The translations under genes and the position numbers were made by a program. From Szabonella sp046295215 (GTDB taxonomy: Bacteria; Pseudomonadota; Alphaproteobacteria; Rhodobacterales; Rhodobacteraceae), in contig JBKBNP010000001.1 of the NCBI GenBank assembly GCA_046295215.1, forward strand, positions 192,562-256,561: DNA of 64,000 nt, written 5' to 3'. The notes below the pieces were generated by a model. It saw nothing but the letters and a program-made list of their open reading frames with translations. It did no database searches and was not told where the DNA came from. Positions 7,807-16,946 of this stretch are shown here, one piece after another; position 1 is the first letter of the stretch; the number at the start of each line of letters is the position of its first letter.

Positions 7807-9120
7807 ATGTCTTTCAGAACGTCACTCGGTCTCGCGAGTGCGCTGGCCGTGGCTGCGTCCATGGCGGCCCATGCACAGACGCCCAGCGGAACCATCACCA
7901 TCGCCACCGTGAATAACGGCGACATGATCCGCATGCAGGGGCTGACTGCGGAATTCAACGCGCAATATCCCGACATCAAGGTCGAATGGGTCACGCTGGA
8001 GGAAAACGTCCTGCGGTCCCGCGTCACCCAGGACATTTCGGCCAAGGGCGGCCAGTTCGACGTCATGACCATCGGCACCTATGAGGTTCCGATCTGGGGG
8101 GCGAATGGCTGGCTCGTGTCGCTCAACGACCTGCCCGCCGAATGGGATGCCGACGACCTGTTGCCGGCGATCCGCGACGGGCTGACGGTGGAGGGCGAGC
8201 TTTACGCAGCGCCCTTCTACGGCGAAAGCTCGATGGTGATGTATCGCACCGACCTGATGGAAGCGGCAGGGCTGACCATGCCCGAAGCACCCACATGGGA
8301 GTTCATCCGCGAGGCGGCGGCGGCCATGACCAAAGGCGACGTTTACGGCGTCTGCCTGCGCGGCAAGGCGGGCTGGGGCGAGAACATGGCCTTCCTCTCG
8401 GCCATGGGCAACAGCTTCGGCGCGCGCTGGTTCGACGCGGACTGGAAGGCCCAGTTCGACAGCGCCGAATGGGCCAACACGCTGAATTTCTACATGGACC
8501 TGATGAAAAGCTATGGCCCCCCCGGATCGGCCAATAACGGGTTCAACGAGAATCTCTCGCTGTTCCAGCAGGGCAAATGCGGCATGTGGATCGACGCGAC
8601 GGTGGCGGCGTCCTTCGTGACCAATCCCAATGAGTCCACCGTGGCCGACAAAGTGGGCTTCGCGCTGGCCCCCGACAACGGGCTGGGCAAGCGGGGCAAC
8701 TGGCTCTGGGCCTGGTCGCTGGCGGTTCCGGCGGGCTCGCAGCAGACCGATGCGGCCAAGGCCTTCATCGCCTGGGCGACCAGCAAGGACTACACCGCCC
8801 TTGTCGCCGAGAAAGAGGGCTGGGCCAACGTGCCCCCGGGCACGCGCAAATCGCTCTATGCCAACCCGGCCTATACCGAGGCCGCAAGCTTTGCCGAAAT
8901 GACACTGCGCTCGATCAATTCCGCCGATCCGACCGAGCCGACCGTGCAGCCGGTTCCCTATACGGGCGTGCAATTCGTGGCGATCCCGGAATTTGCGGGC
9001 TTCGCGACCGAGGTGGGTCAGGAATTCGCCAATGCGCTGGCGGGTCAGCAGAGTGTGGAACAGGCCCTGCAACGGGCGCAGGCCCTGACCAATGACGCCA
9101 TGGAAGCCGCCGGCTACTGA
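7807..9120 (+). CDS. smoE: Polyol (sorbitol/mannitol) ABC transporter substrate-binding protein
   Basis: Periplasmic extracellular solute-binding protein (family 1) of 437 residues that captures sugar alcohols for the following permeases. A Sec signal peptide occupies about residues 1-22 (cleavage after AHA). The mature part has the binding-lobe pattern IATVNNGDMIRMQ and WVTLEENVLRSRVTQDI known from SmoE-like proteins. ATG 7807 is preferred over ATG 7786 because GGGAGGA lies 6 bases upstream and the signal peptide then starts normally. A hairpin with a T-rich tail after the stop could keep binding-protein mRNA in excess over permease mRNA. Confidence 0.93.
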   Translation: MSFRTSLGLASALAVAASMAAHAQTPSGTITIATVNNGDMIRMQGLTAEFNAQYPDIKVEWVTLEENVLRSRVTQDISAKGGQFDVMTIGTYEVPIWGANGWLVSLNDLPAEWDADDLLPAIRDGLTVEGELYAAPFYGESSMVMYRTDLMEAAGLTMPEAPTWEFIREAAAAMTKGDVYGVCLRGKAGWGENMAFLSAMGNSFGARWFDADWKAQFDSAEWANTLNFYMDLMKSYGPPGSANNGFNENLSLFQQGKCGMWIDATVAASFVTNPNESTVADKVGFALAPDNGLGKRGNWLWAWSLAVPAGSQQTDAAKAFIAWATSKDYTALVAEKEGWANVPPGTRKSLYANPAYTEAASFAEMTLRSINSADPTEPTVQPVPYTGVQFVAIPEFAGFATEVGQEFANALAGQQSVEQALQRAQALTNDAMEAAGY

Positions 9121-9135
9121 CAGGCTCCTCCCTGG

Positions 9136-9176
9136 CCGGAGGGCGGGCGACAGCTTCGCTCTCCGGTCCTTTTCTT
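9136..9176 (+). terminator. Intercistronic hairpin, partial terminator or mRNA stabiliser
   Basis: CCGGAGGGCG (9136-9145) pairs with CGCTCTCCGG (9157-9166) with one G-T pair, and is followed by TCCTTTTCTT. It lies between the binding-protein and first permease genes. Such hairpins commonly reduce read-through or protect the upstream mRNA in ABC transporter operons. Confidence 0.6.
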
Positions 9177-9255
9177 CCGCAAGACCATTCCCGCAAGACG
9201 GCTGCCGAGGGTTTCCCCGGGGTCGTCCCCCCATCCCCTCCGTGGAGGCATGACC

Positions 9256-10122
9256 ATGGCAACGCAGCATTCCCGAACTGCCGCCCGTCTGATGCTCGCG
9301 CCCGCCGTCATCCTGCTTCTGGGATGGATGCTGGTGCCGCTGACGATGACGCTTCTGTTCTCGTTCAAGCAATACCTGCCAATGCGCGGTGGCGATCTGG
9401 GCTGGGTGGGGTTCGACAATTACATCCGCTTCGTCAGCTCCTCCGCCTTCTGGCCCTCGGTCGTGACGACATTGGTGATCGTGGGCAGCGTTCTGGTCAT
9501 CACCATCGTTCTGGGCGTGTTGCTGGCGCTGTTGCTGGATCAGCCGATGTGGGGGCAGGGGATCGTGCGCATCCTTGTCATCGCGCCCTTCTTCGTCATG
9601 CCCACGGTGTCGGCGCTGGTCTGGAAAAACATGTTCATGGACCCGGTGAACGGGCTTTTCGCGCATCTGTGGAAATTCTTCGGTGCAACGCCGGTCTCGT
9701 GGCTGTCGGAGGCCCCGATGACCTCGATCATCCTGATTGTCAGTTGGCAATGGCTGCCCTTCGCCACGCTGATCCTCCTGACGGCGATCCAGTCGCTTGA
9801 CAGCGAACAGCTTGAGGCCGCCGAGATGGACGGCGCCCCGCCACTGTCGCGCTTTGGCCATATCATCCTGCCGCATATGGCACGCGCCATCACCATCGTC
9901 GTGCTGATCCAGACCATCTTCCTGCTGGCGGTCTTTGCCGAGATCTTCGTGACCACGCAGGGCGCCTTCGGCACCCGCACGCTGACCTACCTCATCTTCC
10001 AGCGCGTGCTGGAAAGCCAGAATGTGGGCCTCGGCTCCGCCGGTGGGGTCTATGCAATCATCCTTGCCAATATCCTTGCGCTGTTCCTCATGCGCATCGT
10101 CGGCAAGAATCTGGACAGGTGA
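9256..10122 (+). CDS. smoF: Polyol ABC transporter permease (MalF type)
   Basis: Inner-membrane permease of 288 residues with about six hydrophobic segments. The cytoplasmic EAA loop reads EAAEMDGAPPLSRFGHIILP (about residues 191-210) and docks to the ATPase. ATG 9256 is chosen because GGAGG ends 7 bases upstream; ATG 9250 would leave a single base of spacing. It is second in the smoEFGK-like transporter, between the binding-protein gene and the MalG-type permease. Confidence 0.94.
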   Translation: MATQHSRTAARLMLAPAVILLLGWMLVPLTMTLLFSFKQYLPMRGGDLGWVGFDNYIRFVSSSAFWPSVVTTLVIVGSVLVITIVLGVLLALLLDQPMWGQGIVRILVIAPFFVMPTVSALVWKNMFMDPVNGLFAHLWKFFGATPVSWLSEAPMTSIILIVSWQWLPFATLILLTAIQSLDSEQLEAAEMDGAPPLSRFGHIILPHMARAITIVVLIQTIFLLAVFAEIFVTTQGAFGTRTLTYLIFQRVLESQNVGLGSAGGVYAIILANILALFLMRIVGKNLDR

Positions 10123-10132
10123 GGAAACGCCC

Positions 10133-10963
10133 ATGGCCCGTGCCGTCACATCCCGCCGCAAAGCCGCCAACACCGCCCTTGCCTGGGCCATCGGCCTCCT
10201 GATCTTCTTTCCGATCCTCTGGACGATCCTCACCAGCTTCAAGACCGAGGCCACGGCCATCGCCGACCCTCCGGTCTGGCTGTTCTTCGACTGGACGCTG
10301 GAAAACTACGCCGTGGTGCAGGAACGGTCGGACTATTCGCGCTTCCTGTGGAATTCCATCATCATCGCGGGCGGCTCCACCCTGCTGGGTCTCGTGATCG
10401 CCATTCCGGCCGCCTGGTCCATGGCCTTCGTGCCCTCGACCCGCACCAAGGACATCCTTCTCTGGATGCTCTCGACCAAGATGCTGCCGGCTGTGGGGGT
10501 GCTTTACCCGATCTACCTGATCTTCATCCAGTTCGGGCTTCTGGACACGCGGATCGGGCTGACCATCGTCATCATGTTCCTCAACCTGCCGATCATCATC
10601 TGGATGCTCTACACCTATTTCAGGGAGATCCCCGGCGAGATCCTTGAGGCCGCCCGGATGGACGGGGCGAGCCTGCGCGAGGAAATCCTCTATGTCCTCA
10701 CGCCCATGGCCATTCCCGGCATCGCCTCCACGGTTCTGCTCAACGTGATCCTTGCCTGGAACGAGGCGTTCTGGACGCTCAACCTGACGGCCGCCAAGGC
10801 CGCCCCCCTGACCGCCTTCATCGCGAGCTATTCCAGCCCCGAGGGCCTTTTCTACGCCAAACTCAGCGCGGCCTCGACCATGGCCATCGCGCCGATCCTC
10901 ATCCTTGGCTGGTTTAGCCAGAAACAACTCGTGCGCGGCCTGACCTTCGGCGCGGTGAAATAA
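10133..10963 (+). CDS. smoG: Polyol ABC transporter permease (MalG type)
   Basis: Second inner-membrane permease of the sugar-alcohol importer, 276 residues and about six hydrophobic segments. The EAA loop reads EAARMDGASLREEILYVLTP. The start at ATG 10133 follows GAGGAAA, 10 bases after the previous stop. The longer open frame upstream lies within the first permease and is not coding. Spacing of the set shows one transcription unit with the ATPase. Confidence 0.94.
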   Translation: MARAVTSRRKAANTALAWAIGLLIFFPILWTILTSFKTEATAIADPPVWLFFDWTLENYAVVQERSDYSRFLWNSIIIAGGSTLLGLVIAIPAAWSMAFVPSTRTKDILLWMLSTKMLPAVGVLYPIYLIFIQFGLLDTRIGLTIVIMFLNLPIIIWMLYTYFREIPGEILEAARMDGASLREEILYVLTPMAIPGIASTVLLNVILAWNEAFWTLNLTAAKAAPLTAFIASYSSPEGLFYAKLSAASTMAIAPILILGWFSQKQLVRGLTFGAVK

Positions 10964-10974
10964 GGGGAACACTG

Positions 10975-11979
10975 ATGGGACGTATCGTTCTCGAACAGGT
11001 GACCAAGAGCTTCGGCGAGGTCACCGTCATACCGCCGCTGGACCTGACCATCGAGGACGGCGAGTTCACCGTCTTTGTCGGTCCCTCCGGCTGCGGGAAA
11101 TCCACGCTGCTGCGGCTGATCGCGGGGCTGGAGGATGTCTCGTCCGGCAGGATCGTGATCGACGGCACGGAGGCAACCGCGCTGTCGCCCTCGAAGCGGC
11201 GGCTGGCGATGGTGTTCCAGTCCTATGCGCTCTACCCGCATATGACGGTGCGCAAGAACATCGCCTTTCCCTTGCGGATGGCAGGGCTGGACAAGTCCGA
11301 GCAGGACCGGCGCGTGGCACAGGCGGCCTCGGTGCTGAACCTCACCGATTATCTGGACCGCAGGCCGGGGCAGTTGTCGGGCGGGCAGCGCCAGCGGGTT
11401 GCCATCGGCCGGGCCATCGTGCGCGAGCCTTCGGCGTTCCTTTTCGACGAACCGCTGTCGAATCTCGATGCCGCATTGCGGGTGGGGATGCGGCTGGAAA
11501 TCTCGGAACTGCACAAGCGGCTGGCCACGACGATGATCTATGTCACCCATGATCAGGTCGAGGCGATGACCATGGCCGACAAGATCGTTGTCCTGCGCGC
11601 GGGTTACATCGAACAGGTCGGCAGCCCGCTGGACCTTTACCACACGCCCCGCAACCTCTTTGTCGCGGGTTTCATCGGATCACCCACGATGAACCTGATC
11701 TCGGGGCCGGAGGCGGCGAAGCACAATGCCACCACCATCGGCATCCGCCCCGAACATATCGCCGTGTCGGCGACCGAAGGGCCATGGTCGGGCGTGGTCG
11801 CGGTCTCCGAACATCTGGGGTCCGACACATTTTTCCACATTCACGGCACCGGGCTGGCCGAGACGATCACCGTGCGCGCGGGCGGCGAGGTGGGGTTCCG
11901 CCATGGCGACCGCATCCACATGACGCCCCGCACCGATGTCATCCACCGCTTTGACGACAAGGGACTGAGGATCGCATGA
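10975..11979 (+). CDS. smoK: Polyol ABC transporter ATP-binding protein
   Basis: Cytoplasmic ATPase that powers the importer, 334 residues. Walker A GPSGCGKST is at residues 36-44, the Q-loop in VFQSYALYPHMTV, the ABC signature LSGGQRQR at about 134, Walker B AFLFDEPLSNLD and the switch THD. A C-terminal OB/TOBE regulatory domain (about 235-334, with IGIRPEH) places it in the MalK/UgpC family. Its stop overlaps the dehydrogenase start by 4 bases (ATGA). Confidence 0.95.
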   Translation: MGRIVLEQVTKSFGEVTVIPPLDLTIEDGEFTVFVGPSGCGKSTLLRLIAGLEDVSSGRIVIDGTEATALSPSKRRLAMVFQSYALYPHMTVRKNIAFPLRMAGLDKSEQDRRVAQAASVLNLTDYLDRRPGQLSGGQRQRVAIGRAIVREPSAFLFDEPLSNLDAALRVGMRLEISELHKRLATTMIYVTHDQVEAMTMADKIVVLRAGYIEQVGSPLDLYHTPRNLFVAGFIGSPTMNLISGPEAAKHNATTIGIRPEHIAVSATEGPWSGVVAVSEHLGSDTFFHIHGTGLAETITVRAGGEVGFRHGDRIHMTPRTDVIHRFDDKGLRIA

Positions 11980-12749
11980 CACGACTGACCGGAAAAACCG
12001 CGCTGATTACAGGGGCCGCGCGCGGCATCGGGCTGGCCTTTGCCGAGGCCTATATCCGCGAAGGTGCGCGGGTTGCCATCGGCGATATCGACATCGCCCG
12101 CGCGCGGGCCTCGGCAGAGGCGCTTGGCCCTTCGGCCATGGCCGTGGAAATGGACGTGACGAAACAGGACAGCATCGACGCCGCCGTGGCCGGGGTCGTT
12201 GCACAATTCGGCCAGATCGACATTCTGGTGAACAATGCCGCGATCTTCTCTGCCGCGCCGCTGGTGGAAATCACCCGCGCCGATTACAGCCGCCTGTTCG
12301 AGATCAACGTCTCGGGGACGCTTTTCACCATGCAGGCCGTGGCGCGGCACATGATCGAGCGGGGCATCAGGGGCCGGATCATCAACATGGCCAGCCAGGC
12401 CGGGCGGCGGGGGGAATCGCTCGTCGCGGTCTATTGCGCGACCAAGGCCGCCGTCATCAGCCTCACGCAATCGGCGGGACTGAACCTGATCGCGCATGGC
12501 ATCAACGTCAATGCCATCGCGCCCGGCGTGGTGGACGGCGAACATTGGGACGGGGTGGATGCGTTTTTCGCCAGATACGAAGGCAAGGCGCCGGGCCAGA
12601 AAAAGCGCGAGGTGGGCGAATCCGTCCCCTACGGACGCATGGGCCGGGCGGAGGACCTGACCGGGATGGCGGTGTTTCTGGCCTCGGCGGACGCCGACTA
12701 TATCGTGGCGCAGACCTACAATGTGGATGGCGGCCAATGGATGAGCTGA
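11976..12749 (+). CDS. smoS: Sorbitol dehydrogenase (short-chain dehydrogenase)
   Basis: NAD-dependent polyol dehydrogenase converting sorbitol to fructose (and related polyols to ketoses), 257 residues. The nucleotide site TGAARGIG is at residues 12-19 and the catalytic Ser140, Tyr153 and Lys157 are present. The segment NMASQAGRRGE and the C-terminus ADYIVAQTYNVDGG are as I remember them for Rhodobacter sphaeroides sorbitol dehydrogenase. It is translationally linked on both sides: ATGA overlap with the ATPase and a 13-base overlap with mannitol dehydrogenase. Confidence 0.95.
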   Translation: MTRLTGKTALITGAARGIGLAFAEAYIREGARVAIGDIDIARARASAEALGPSAMAVEMDVTKQDSIDAAVAGVVAQFGQIDILVNNAAIFSAAPLVEITRADYSRLFEINVSGTLFTMQAVARHMIERGIRGRIINMASQAGRRGESLVAVYCATKAAVISLTQSAGLNLIAHGINVNAIAPGVVDGEHWDGVDAFFARYEGKAPGQKKREVGESVPYGRMGRAEDLTGMAVFLASADADYIVAQTYNVDGGQWMS

Positions 12750-14215
12750 TCCCGCTTTCGCTGGCCGGTCTGGGCCACCTGCCCGCGTCGGTGCGGGTGC
12801 CGCGTTATTCTCGTGCGGCGCTGTCGCCGGGCATCGTGCATATCGGGCTGGGCAATTTCCACCGCGCGCATCAGGCCTGGTATCTGCACCGGCTGTTCGA
12901 TCTGGGGCTGAACCATGACTGGGCCATCCTCGGCGCAGGGGTGCGTCCCAATGATGCGACGATGCGCGACCGGCTGCTGGCGCAGGACTGCCTGACCACG
13001 CTGATCGAACTGGACCCTGCTGGCAAGTCGGCCGAGGTGACGGGCGCCATGACCGGCTTTCTGCCGGTGGAGCCGGACAATGCGGGCCTGATCGCGCGGA
13101 TGGCGGCCCCGGAGATCCGCATCGTCGCGCTGACCGTGACCGAAGGCGGCTATTTCATCGATGCGGCAGGCGGCGGCCTTGATGTCGCCCATCCCGACAT
13201 CGTCCATGACGCGGCCAACCCGGACCGCCCGCGCACGGCCTTTGGTGCGATGGTCGCGGCGCTGCGGCTGCGGCGGGACCGGGGCACCGGCCCTTTCACC
13301 GGGCTCTGCTGCGACAACCTGCAAGGCAATGGCGCGGTGCTGCGCCGGACGGTCGTGTCGCTGGCGCGGGTGTCGGATCCGGGGCTCGCCGACTGGATCG
13401 ACCGCACCTGTGCCTTTCCCAATTCCATGGTCGATTGCATCGTGCCCGCCACCGGCCCGCGCGAGATCGCGCTGGCGCGGGACCTGGGCATCGCGGATGC
13501 CGCCCCGGTGACGCATGAGAATTTCCGCCAATGGGTGATCGAGGATGAGTTCTGCGCCGGGCGCCCGGACTGGGACCGTGTGGGCGTGACCTTCTCGGCG
13601 GATGTCCACAGCTATGAGACGATGAAGATCCGCATCCTGAATGGAGGCCATCAGGTGATCGCAGGCGCGGGTGAGCTTCTGGGCCTTGCAACCATTGCCG
13701 AGGCCATGGCCGATCCGGGCCTCCGCGCCTTGCTTCGCGGCGTGGTGACGCAGGAAATAGCACCCCATGTCTCCGCTGTGCCGGGGATCACCCCGCTGGA
13801 TTATCTCGACCTCATCGACCGGCGGTTTTCCAACCCCGAGATTGCCGATACCACGCGCCGCGTGGCCTTTGACGGGTCCAGCCGGCAGCCCGGGTTCATT
13901 CTGCCCTCGGCCCGCGACGCGCTGCGGACGGGGGGGGCGGTGGCGGGGCTGGCGCTCGTCTCCGCGCTCTGGGCGCGCTATTGCGCGGGGCGGCGGGAGG
14001 ATGGCAGCGCGATTGCCGCCAATGACCCGCAATGGGACCGGCTGCATGCCGTGGCGCTTCTGGCGGCCGACCGGCCGCGCGCCTGGCTGGAACAGCGCGA
14101 ATATTACGGCGATCTGGCGCAGGACGCCCGGTTCGCCGAGGCTTTCGACGGCTGGATGCGCCGGATCGGCGATGCCGGGGTGGCGGCGGCCATCGCGGCC
14201 TATCTCGGCTCCTGA
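12737..14215 (+). CDS. mtlK: Mannitol 2-dehydrogenase
   Basis: Polyol-specific long-chain dehydrogenase oxidising mannitol (and arabitol or sorbitol) to the ketose with NAD, 492 residues. The N-terminal domain has HIGLGNFHRAHQ. The C-terminal catalytic site MKIRILNGGHQ carries Lys297, Asn302 and His305, equivalent to the active-site residues of Pseudomonas mannitol dehydrogenase. ATG 12737 lies inside the end of the sorbitol dehydrogenase gene, giving the usual N-terminus. It closes the operon; no ketose kinase follows, so fructose phosphorylation must be encoded elsewhere. Confidence 0.95.
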   Translation: MDELIPLSLAGLGHLPASVRVPRYSRAALSPGIVHIGLGNFHRAHQAWYLHRLFDLGLNHDWAILGAGVRPNDATMRDRLLAQDCLTTLIELDPAGKSAEVTGAMTGFLPVEPDNAGLIARMAAPEIRIVALTVTEGGYFIDAAGGGLDVAHPDIVHDAANPDRPRTAFGAMVAALRLRRDRGTGPFTGLCCDNLQGNGAVLRRTVVSLARVSDPGLADWIDRTCAFPNSMVDCIVPATGPREIALARDLGIADAAPVTHENFRQWVIEDEFCAGRPDWDRVGVTFSADVHSYETMKIRILNGGHQVIAGAGELLGLATIAEAMADPGLRALLRGVVTQEIAPHVSAVPGITPLDYLDLIDRRFSNPEIADTTRRVAFDGSSRQPGFILPSARDALRTGGAVAGLALVSALWARYCAGRREDGSAIAANDPQWDRLHAVALLAADRPRAWLEQREYYGDLAQDARFAEAFDGWMRRIGDAGVAAAIAAYLGS

Positions 14216-14247
14216 CGGCGGAGGGCGGGCGGGGGGAGAGTCGGTGC

Positions 14248-14284
14248 TTGCCTTTGGGTGGTAATTGGTTATATTAGTTTACCA
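14248..14284 (+). promoter_or_regulatory. glcDEF promoter overlapped by inverted-repeat operator
   Basis: TTGCCT (14248-14253) and TATATT (14270-14275) are 16 bases apart, 32 bases upstream of the glcD start. The inverted repeat TGGTAA (14259-14264) and TTACCA (14279-14284) brackets the -10 box. TGGT/ACCA half-sites are typical of FadR-subfamily GntR regulators such as GlcC and PdhR. No such regulator gene lies in the window, so the protein is unknown. Confidence 0.6.
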
Positions 14285-14307
14285 GTTTCTCAAGGGAAGG
14301 ACCGCGA

Positions 14308-15741
14308 ATGGACATGCCCCCCGCCAATCCGTCGGTTCTGGCGCGCAAGCCCGAACTTGTCGCCGCCCTTGGCCGGGTGCTGCCCGCCGATGCGCTGATC
14401 TGGCGGGAAGAGGAGTTGCGGGCCTATGAATGTGATGCGCTGACCGCCTATCGCTGTCCGCCGCTGGTCGCCGTGCTGCCGCGCACGACCGACGAGGTGG
14501 CGGCGGTTCTGCGGATCTGTCACGACATGGGCGTGCCGGTGGTGCCGCGCGGATCGGGCACCAGCCTTGCGGGCGGGGCATTGCCGACCGCCGATTGCGT
14601 GATCCTCGGGGTGGCGCGGATGAACGGCGTGCTGGAAACCGACTATGACAACCGGTTCATCCGGGTGCAGTCGGGCCGCACCAATCTGAGCGTGACCGGC
14701 GCAGTGGAGGCGGACGGGTTTTTCTATGCTCCCGACCCGTCCAGCCAACTGGCCTGTGCCATTGCGGGCAATATCGCGATGAACTCGGGCGGGGCGCATT
14801 GCCTGAAATACGGGGTCACGACGAACAACCTTCTGGGTGTCACCATGGTCACGATGGCGGGCGAGGTGCTGGTGATCGGCGGCCCCTGGATGGATGCGGG
14901 CGGGCTTGACCTCCTGGGCGTCATCTGCGGGTCCGAGGGGCAGTTGGGCGTTGTGACGGAGGCGACGCTGCGCATCCTGCCGAAACCCGAGGGGGCGCTG
15001 CCGGTGCTGATGGGCTTTGACGAGAACGAGGTGGCGGGGGCCTGCGTGTCCGACATCATCAAGGCGGGCATCCTGCCAGTCGCCATCGAGTTCATGGACC
15101 GGCCCTGCATCGAGGCGACGGAGGCCTTTGCCAAGGCGGGCTATCCGATGTGCGAGGCGCTGCTGATCGTCGAGGTGGAGGGCAGCCGCGCCGAGATCGA
15201 CGAGCAGATCGCCCGCATCCGCGAAATTGCCATGCGCCACAACCCGGTGGAGTTCCGCGAGGCGGCGGATGAGGATCAGGCCAAGCGCATCTGGCTGGGC
15301 CGCAAATCGGCCTTTGGCGCGATGGGGCAGATCAATGACTACATGTGTCTGGATGGCACGATCCCGGTGTCGTCCCTGCCATACGTGCTGCGCCGGATCG
15401 CCGAGATGTCGGCAGAGATCGGGCTGGATGTGGCCAATGTGTTCCATGCCGGCGATGGCAACATGCACCCGCTGATCCTGTTCGATGCCAACAAGCCTGG
15501 TGATCTGGAACGCTGCGAGGCCTTCGGCGCGGAGATCCTGAAGCTCTGCGTCGAGGTGGGCGGGTGCCTGACCGGCGAGCATGGCGTGGGCATCGAAAAG
15601 CGCGACCTGATGGATGTGCAGTTCCGCCCCGAGGACATGGAGGCGCAGTTGCGCGTCAAGGATGTGTTCGACCCGGAATGGCTGTTGAACCCCGCCAAGG
15701 TGTTTCCGCTGCATGTGACGGCGAGCCGGCGCGCGGCCTGA
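14308..15741 (+). CDS. glcD: Glycolate oxidase subunit GlcD (FAD-linked)
   Basis: Catalytic flavoprotein subunit of glycolate dehydrogenase, oxidising glycolate to glyoxylate at the inner membrane, 477 residues. The FAD-binding type 4 domain has PRGSGTSLAGG (about residues 76-86) and AIAGNIAMNSGGAHCLKYG; the C-terminal FAD-oxidase domain ends with the signature GEHGVGIEKRDLM. GGGAAGG lies upstream of ATG 14308. It is followed by glcE and glcF in the standard order, and its 3-prime side carries a hairpin of the dispersed intergenic element. Confidence 0.96.
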   Translation: MDMPPANPSVLARKPELVAALGRVLPADALIWREEELRAYECDALTAYRCPPLVAVLPRTTDEVAAVLRICHDMGVPVVPRGSGTSLAGGALPTADCVILGVARMNGVLETDYDNRFIRVQSGRTNLSVTGAVEADGFFYAPDPSSQLACAIAGNIAMNSGGAHCLKYGVTTNNLLGVTMVTMAGEVLVIGGPWMDAGGLDLLGVICGSEGQLGVVTEATLRILPKPEGALPVLMGFDENEVAGACVSDIIKAGILPVAIEFMDRPCIEATEAFAKAGYPMCEALLIVEVEGSRAEIDEQIARIREIAMRHNPVEFREAADEDQAKRIWLGRKSAFGAMGQINDYMCLDGTIPVSSLPYVLRRIAEMSAEIGLDVANVFHAGDGNMHPLILFDANKPGDLERCEAFGAEILKLCVEVGGCLTGEHGVGIEKRDLMDVQFRPEDMEAQLRVKDVFDPEWLLNPAKVFPLHVTASRRAA

Positions 15742-15746
15742 GAGCG

Positions 15747-15803
15747 CCGGGGGGTTTTCCACCCCCCGGACCCCCCGAGGATATTTAAGAACAGATGAAG
15801 GGG
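15747..15803 (+). repeat. Dispersed hairpin-core element, copy A
   Basis: A perfect 8-bp stem, CCGGGGGG (15747-15754) with CCCCCCGG (15762-15769), is followed by CCCCCCGAGGATATTTAAGAACAGATGAAGGGG. The core is the most diverged of seven copies (AAGAACA in place of GGCCAA). It lies between glcD and glcE, and its terminal AAGGGG serves as the ribosome-binding site of glcE. Confidence 0.6.
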
Positions 15804-15809
15804 CAGCGG

Positions 15810-16943
15810 ATGCGTCCTGCGAATGAGGCGGAACTGGCGGAGGCGGTGCGGGCGGCCAACGGGCCCTTGCGGATTGTCGGGGGGGGGACGCGGGGGATCG
15901 GTGTGGCCTCGGGTGACGCGCTGGAGGTGGCGGGGCTGTCGGGGATCACCCTTTATGAACCCGGGGCGCTGACGATTGTGGCGGGCGCGGGCACACCGCT
16001 GGCCGAGGTGGAGGCGGCGCTGGCGGCGGAACGGCAGCGGCTGGCCTTCGAGGTGCCGGATCTGCGCGGGCTGTTGGGGCGGCAGGGGGCGTCAACGCTG
16101 GGCGGCGTTGTGGCGGCCAATGCCTCGGGTCCGCGGCGGGTGCAGGCGGGGGCCTGTCGGGACAGCCTGATCGGGGTGCGCTTTGTCGACGGGGGCGGAA
16201 CGGTGGTCCGCAATGGCGGGCGGGTGATGAAGAATGTCACCGGCTATGACCTTGTGAAGCTGATGGCGGGGAGCCACGGCACTTTGGGGGTGCTGACCGA
16301 AGTGGCCTTCAAGGTGCAGGCGCAGCCGGAGGCGGAGGCGACGCTGGTGTGTGAGGGACAGGGGCGCGAGACGGGGATTGCGGCCCTCTGTGCAGCATTG
16401 GGCACGCCGTTCGATGTGAGCGGGGCGGCCTATCTGGATGCGGCGGCAACCGGGGCGCAGGCGCGCACGCAGGTCCGGGTGGAGGGGTTGGCGGCCTCGG
16501 TCAGCTATCGGGCGGGGCGGTTGCGCGACGGGGTCTTGCGCGGGTTCGGGATTGTGGAGGGCGAGGCCAGTGCAGCACTTTGGCGCGAGGTGCGCGATGT
16601 CACGCTCTTTGCCGGGCGGGTGGGCGCGGTCTGGCGGTTGTCGGTGAAGCCGACGGCGGCGGCGGGCGTTGTGGCGGCGATTGCCGCAGCGGGGCTGGCG
16701 GTGGCGGCGATCCATGACTGGGGTGGCGGGCTGGTCTGGCTGTCGGTGCAGGAGGCGGTGGATGGCGGGGCGGCGGTGGTTCGGGCAGAGGTTGCGGTGG
16801 CGGGCGGACACGCCACGCTGATGCGCGGGCCAGCGGGTGTTGCGGCCTTTCCGCCGCAGCCGGACACGCTGGCGCGGATCGAGGCGGGGCTGCGCGCCCG
16901 GTTCGACCCGCGCGGGATCTTCAATGCCGGGTTGATGGGGTAA
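15810..16943 (+). CDS. glcE: Glycolate oxidase subunit GlcE
   Basis: FAD-binding accessory subunit of glycolate dehydrogenase, 377 residues. The N-terminus has the truncated FAD-domain pattern PLRIVGGGTRGIG and later RQGASTLGGVVAANASGPRR and the segment NVTGYDLVKLMAGSHGTLG, all GlcE/GlcD-like. It lacks the long catalytic C-terminus of GlcD. ATG 15810 is preferred over ATG 15795 because AAGGGG ends 6 bases upstream. The third subunit gene starts 3 bases after the stop. Confidence 0.94.
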   Translation: MRPANEAELAEAVRAANGPLRIVGGGTRGIGVASGDALEVAGLSGITLYEPGALTIVAGAGTPLAEVEAALAAERQRLAFEVPDLRGLLGRQGASTLGGVVAANASGPRRVQAGACRDSLIGVRFVDGGGTVVRNGGRVMKNVTGYDLVKLMAGSHGTLGVLTEVAFKVQAQPEAEATLVCEGQGRETGIAALCAALGTPFDVSGAAYLDAAATGAQARTQVRVEGLAASVSYRAGRLRDGVLRGFGIVEGEASAALWREVRDVTLFAGRVGAVWRLSVKPTAAAGVVAAIAAAGLAVAAIHDWGGGLVWLSVQEAVDGGAAVVRAEVAVAGGHATLMRGPAGVAAFPPQPDTLARIEAGLRARFDPRGIFNAGLMG

Positions 16944-16946
16944 GCA

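Noticed and set aside
7822..10260. 812-codon open frame on the minus strand
   Set aside because: Antisense to the polyol-binding protein and permease genes; His/Arg/Gln-rich shadow composition.
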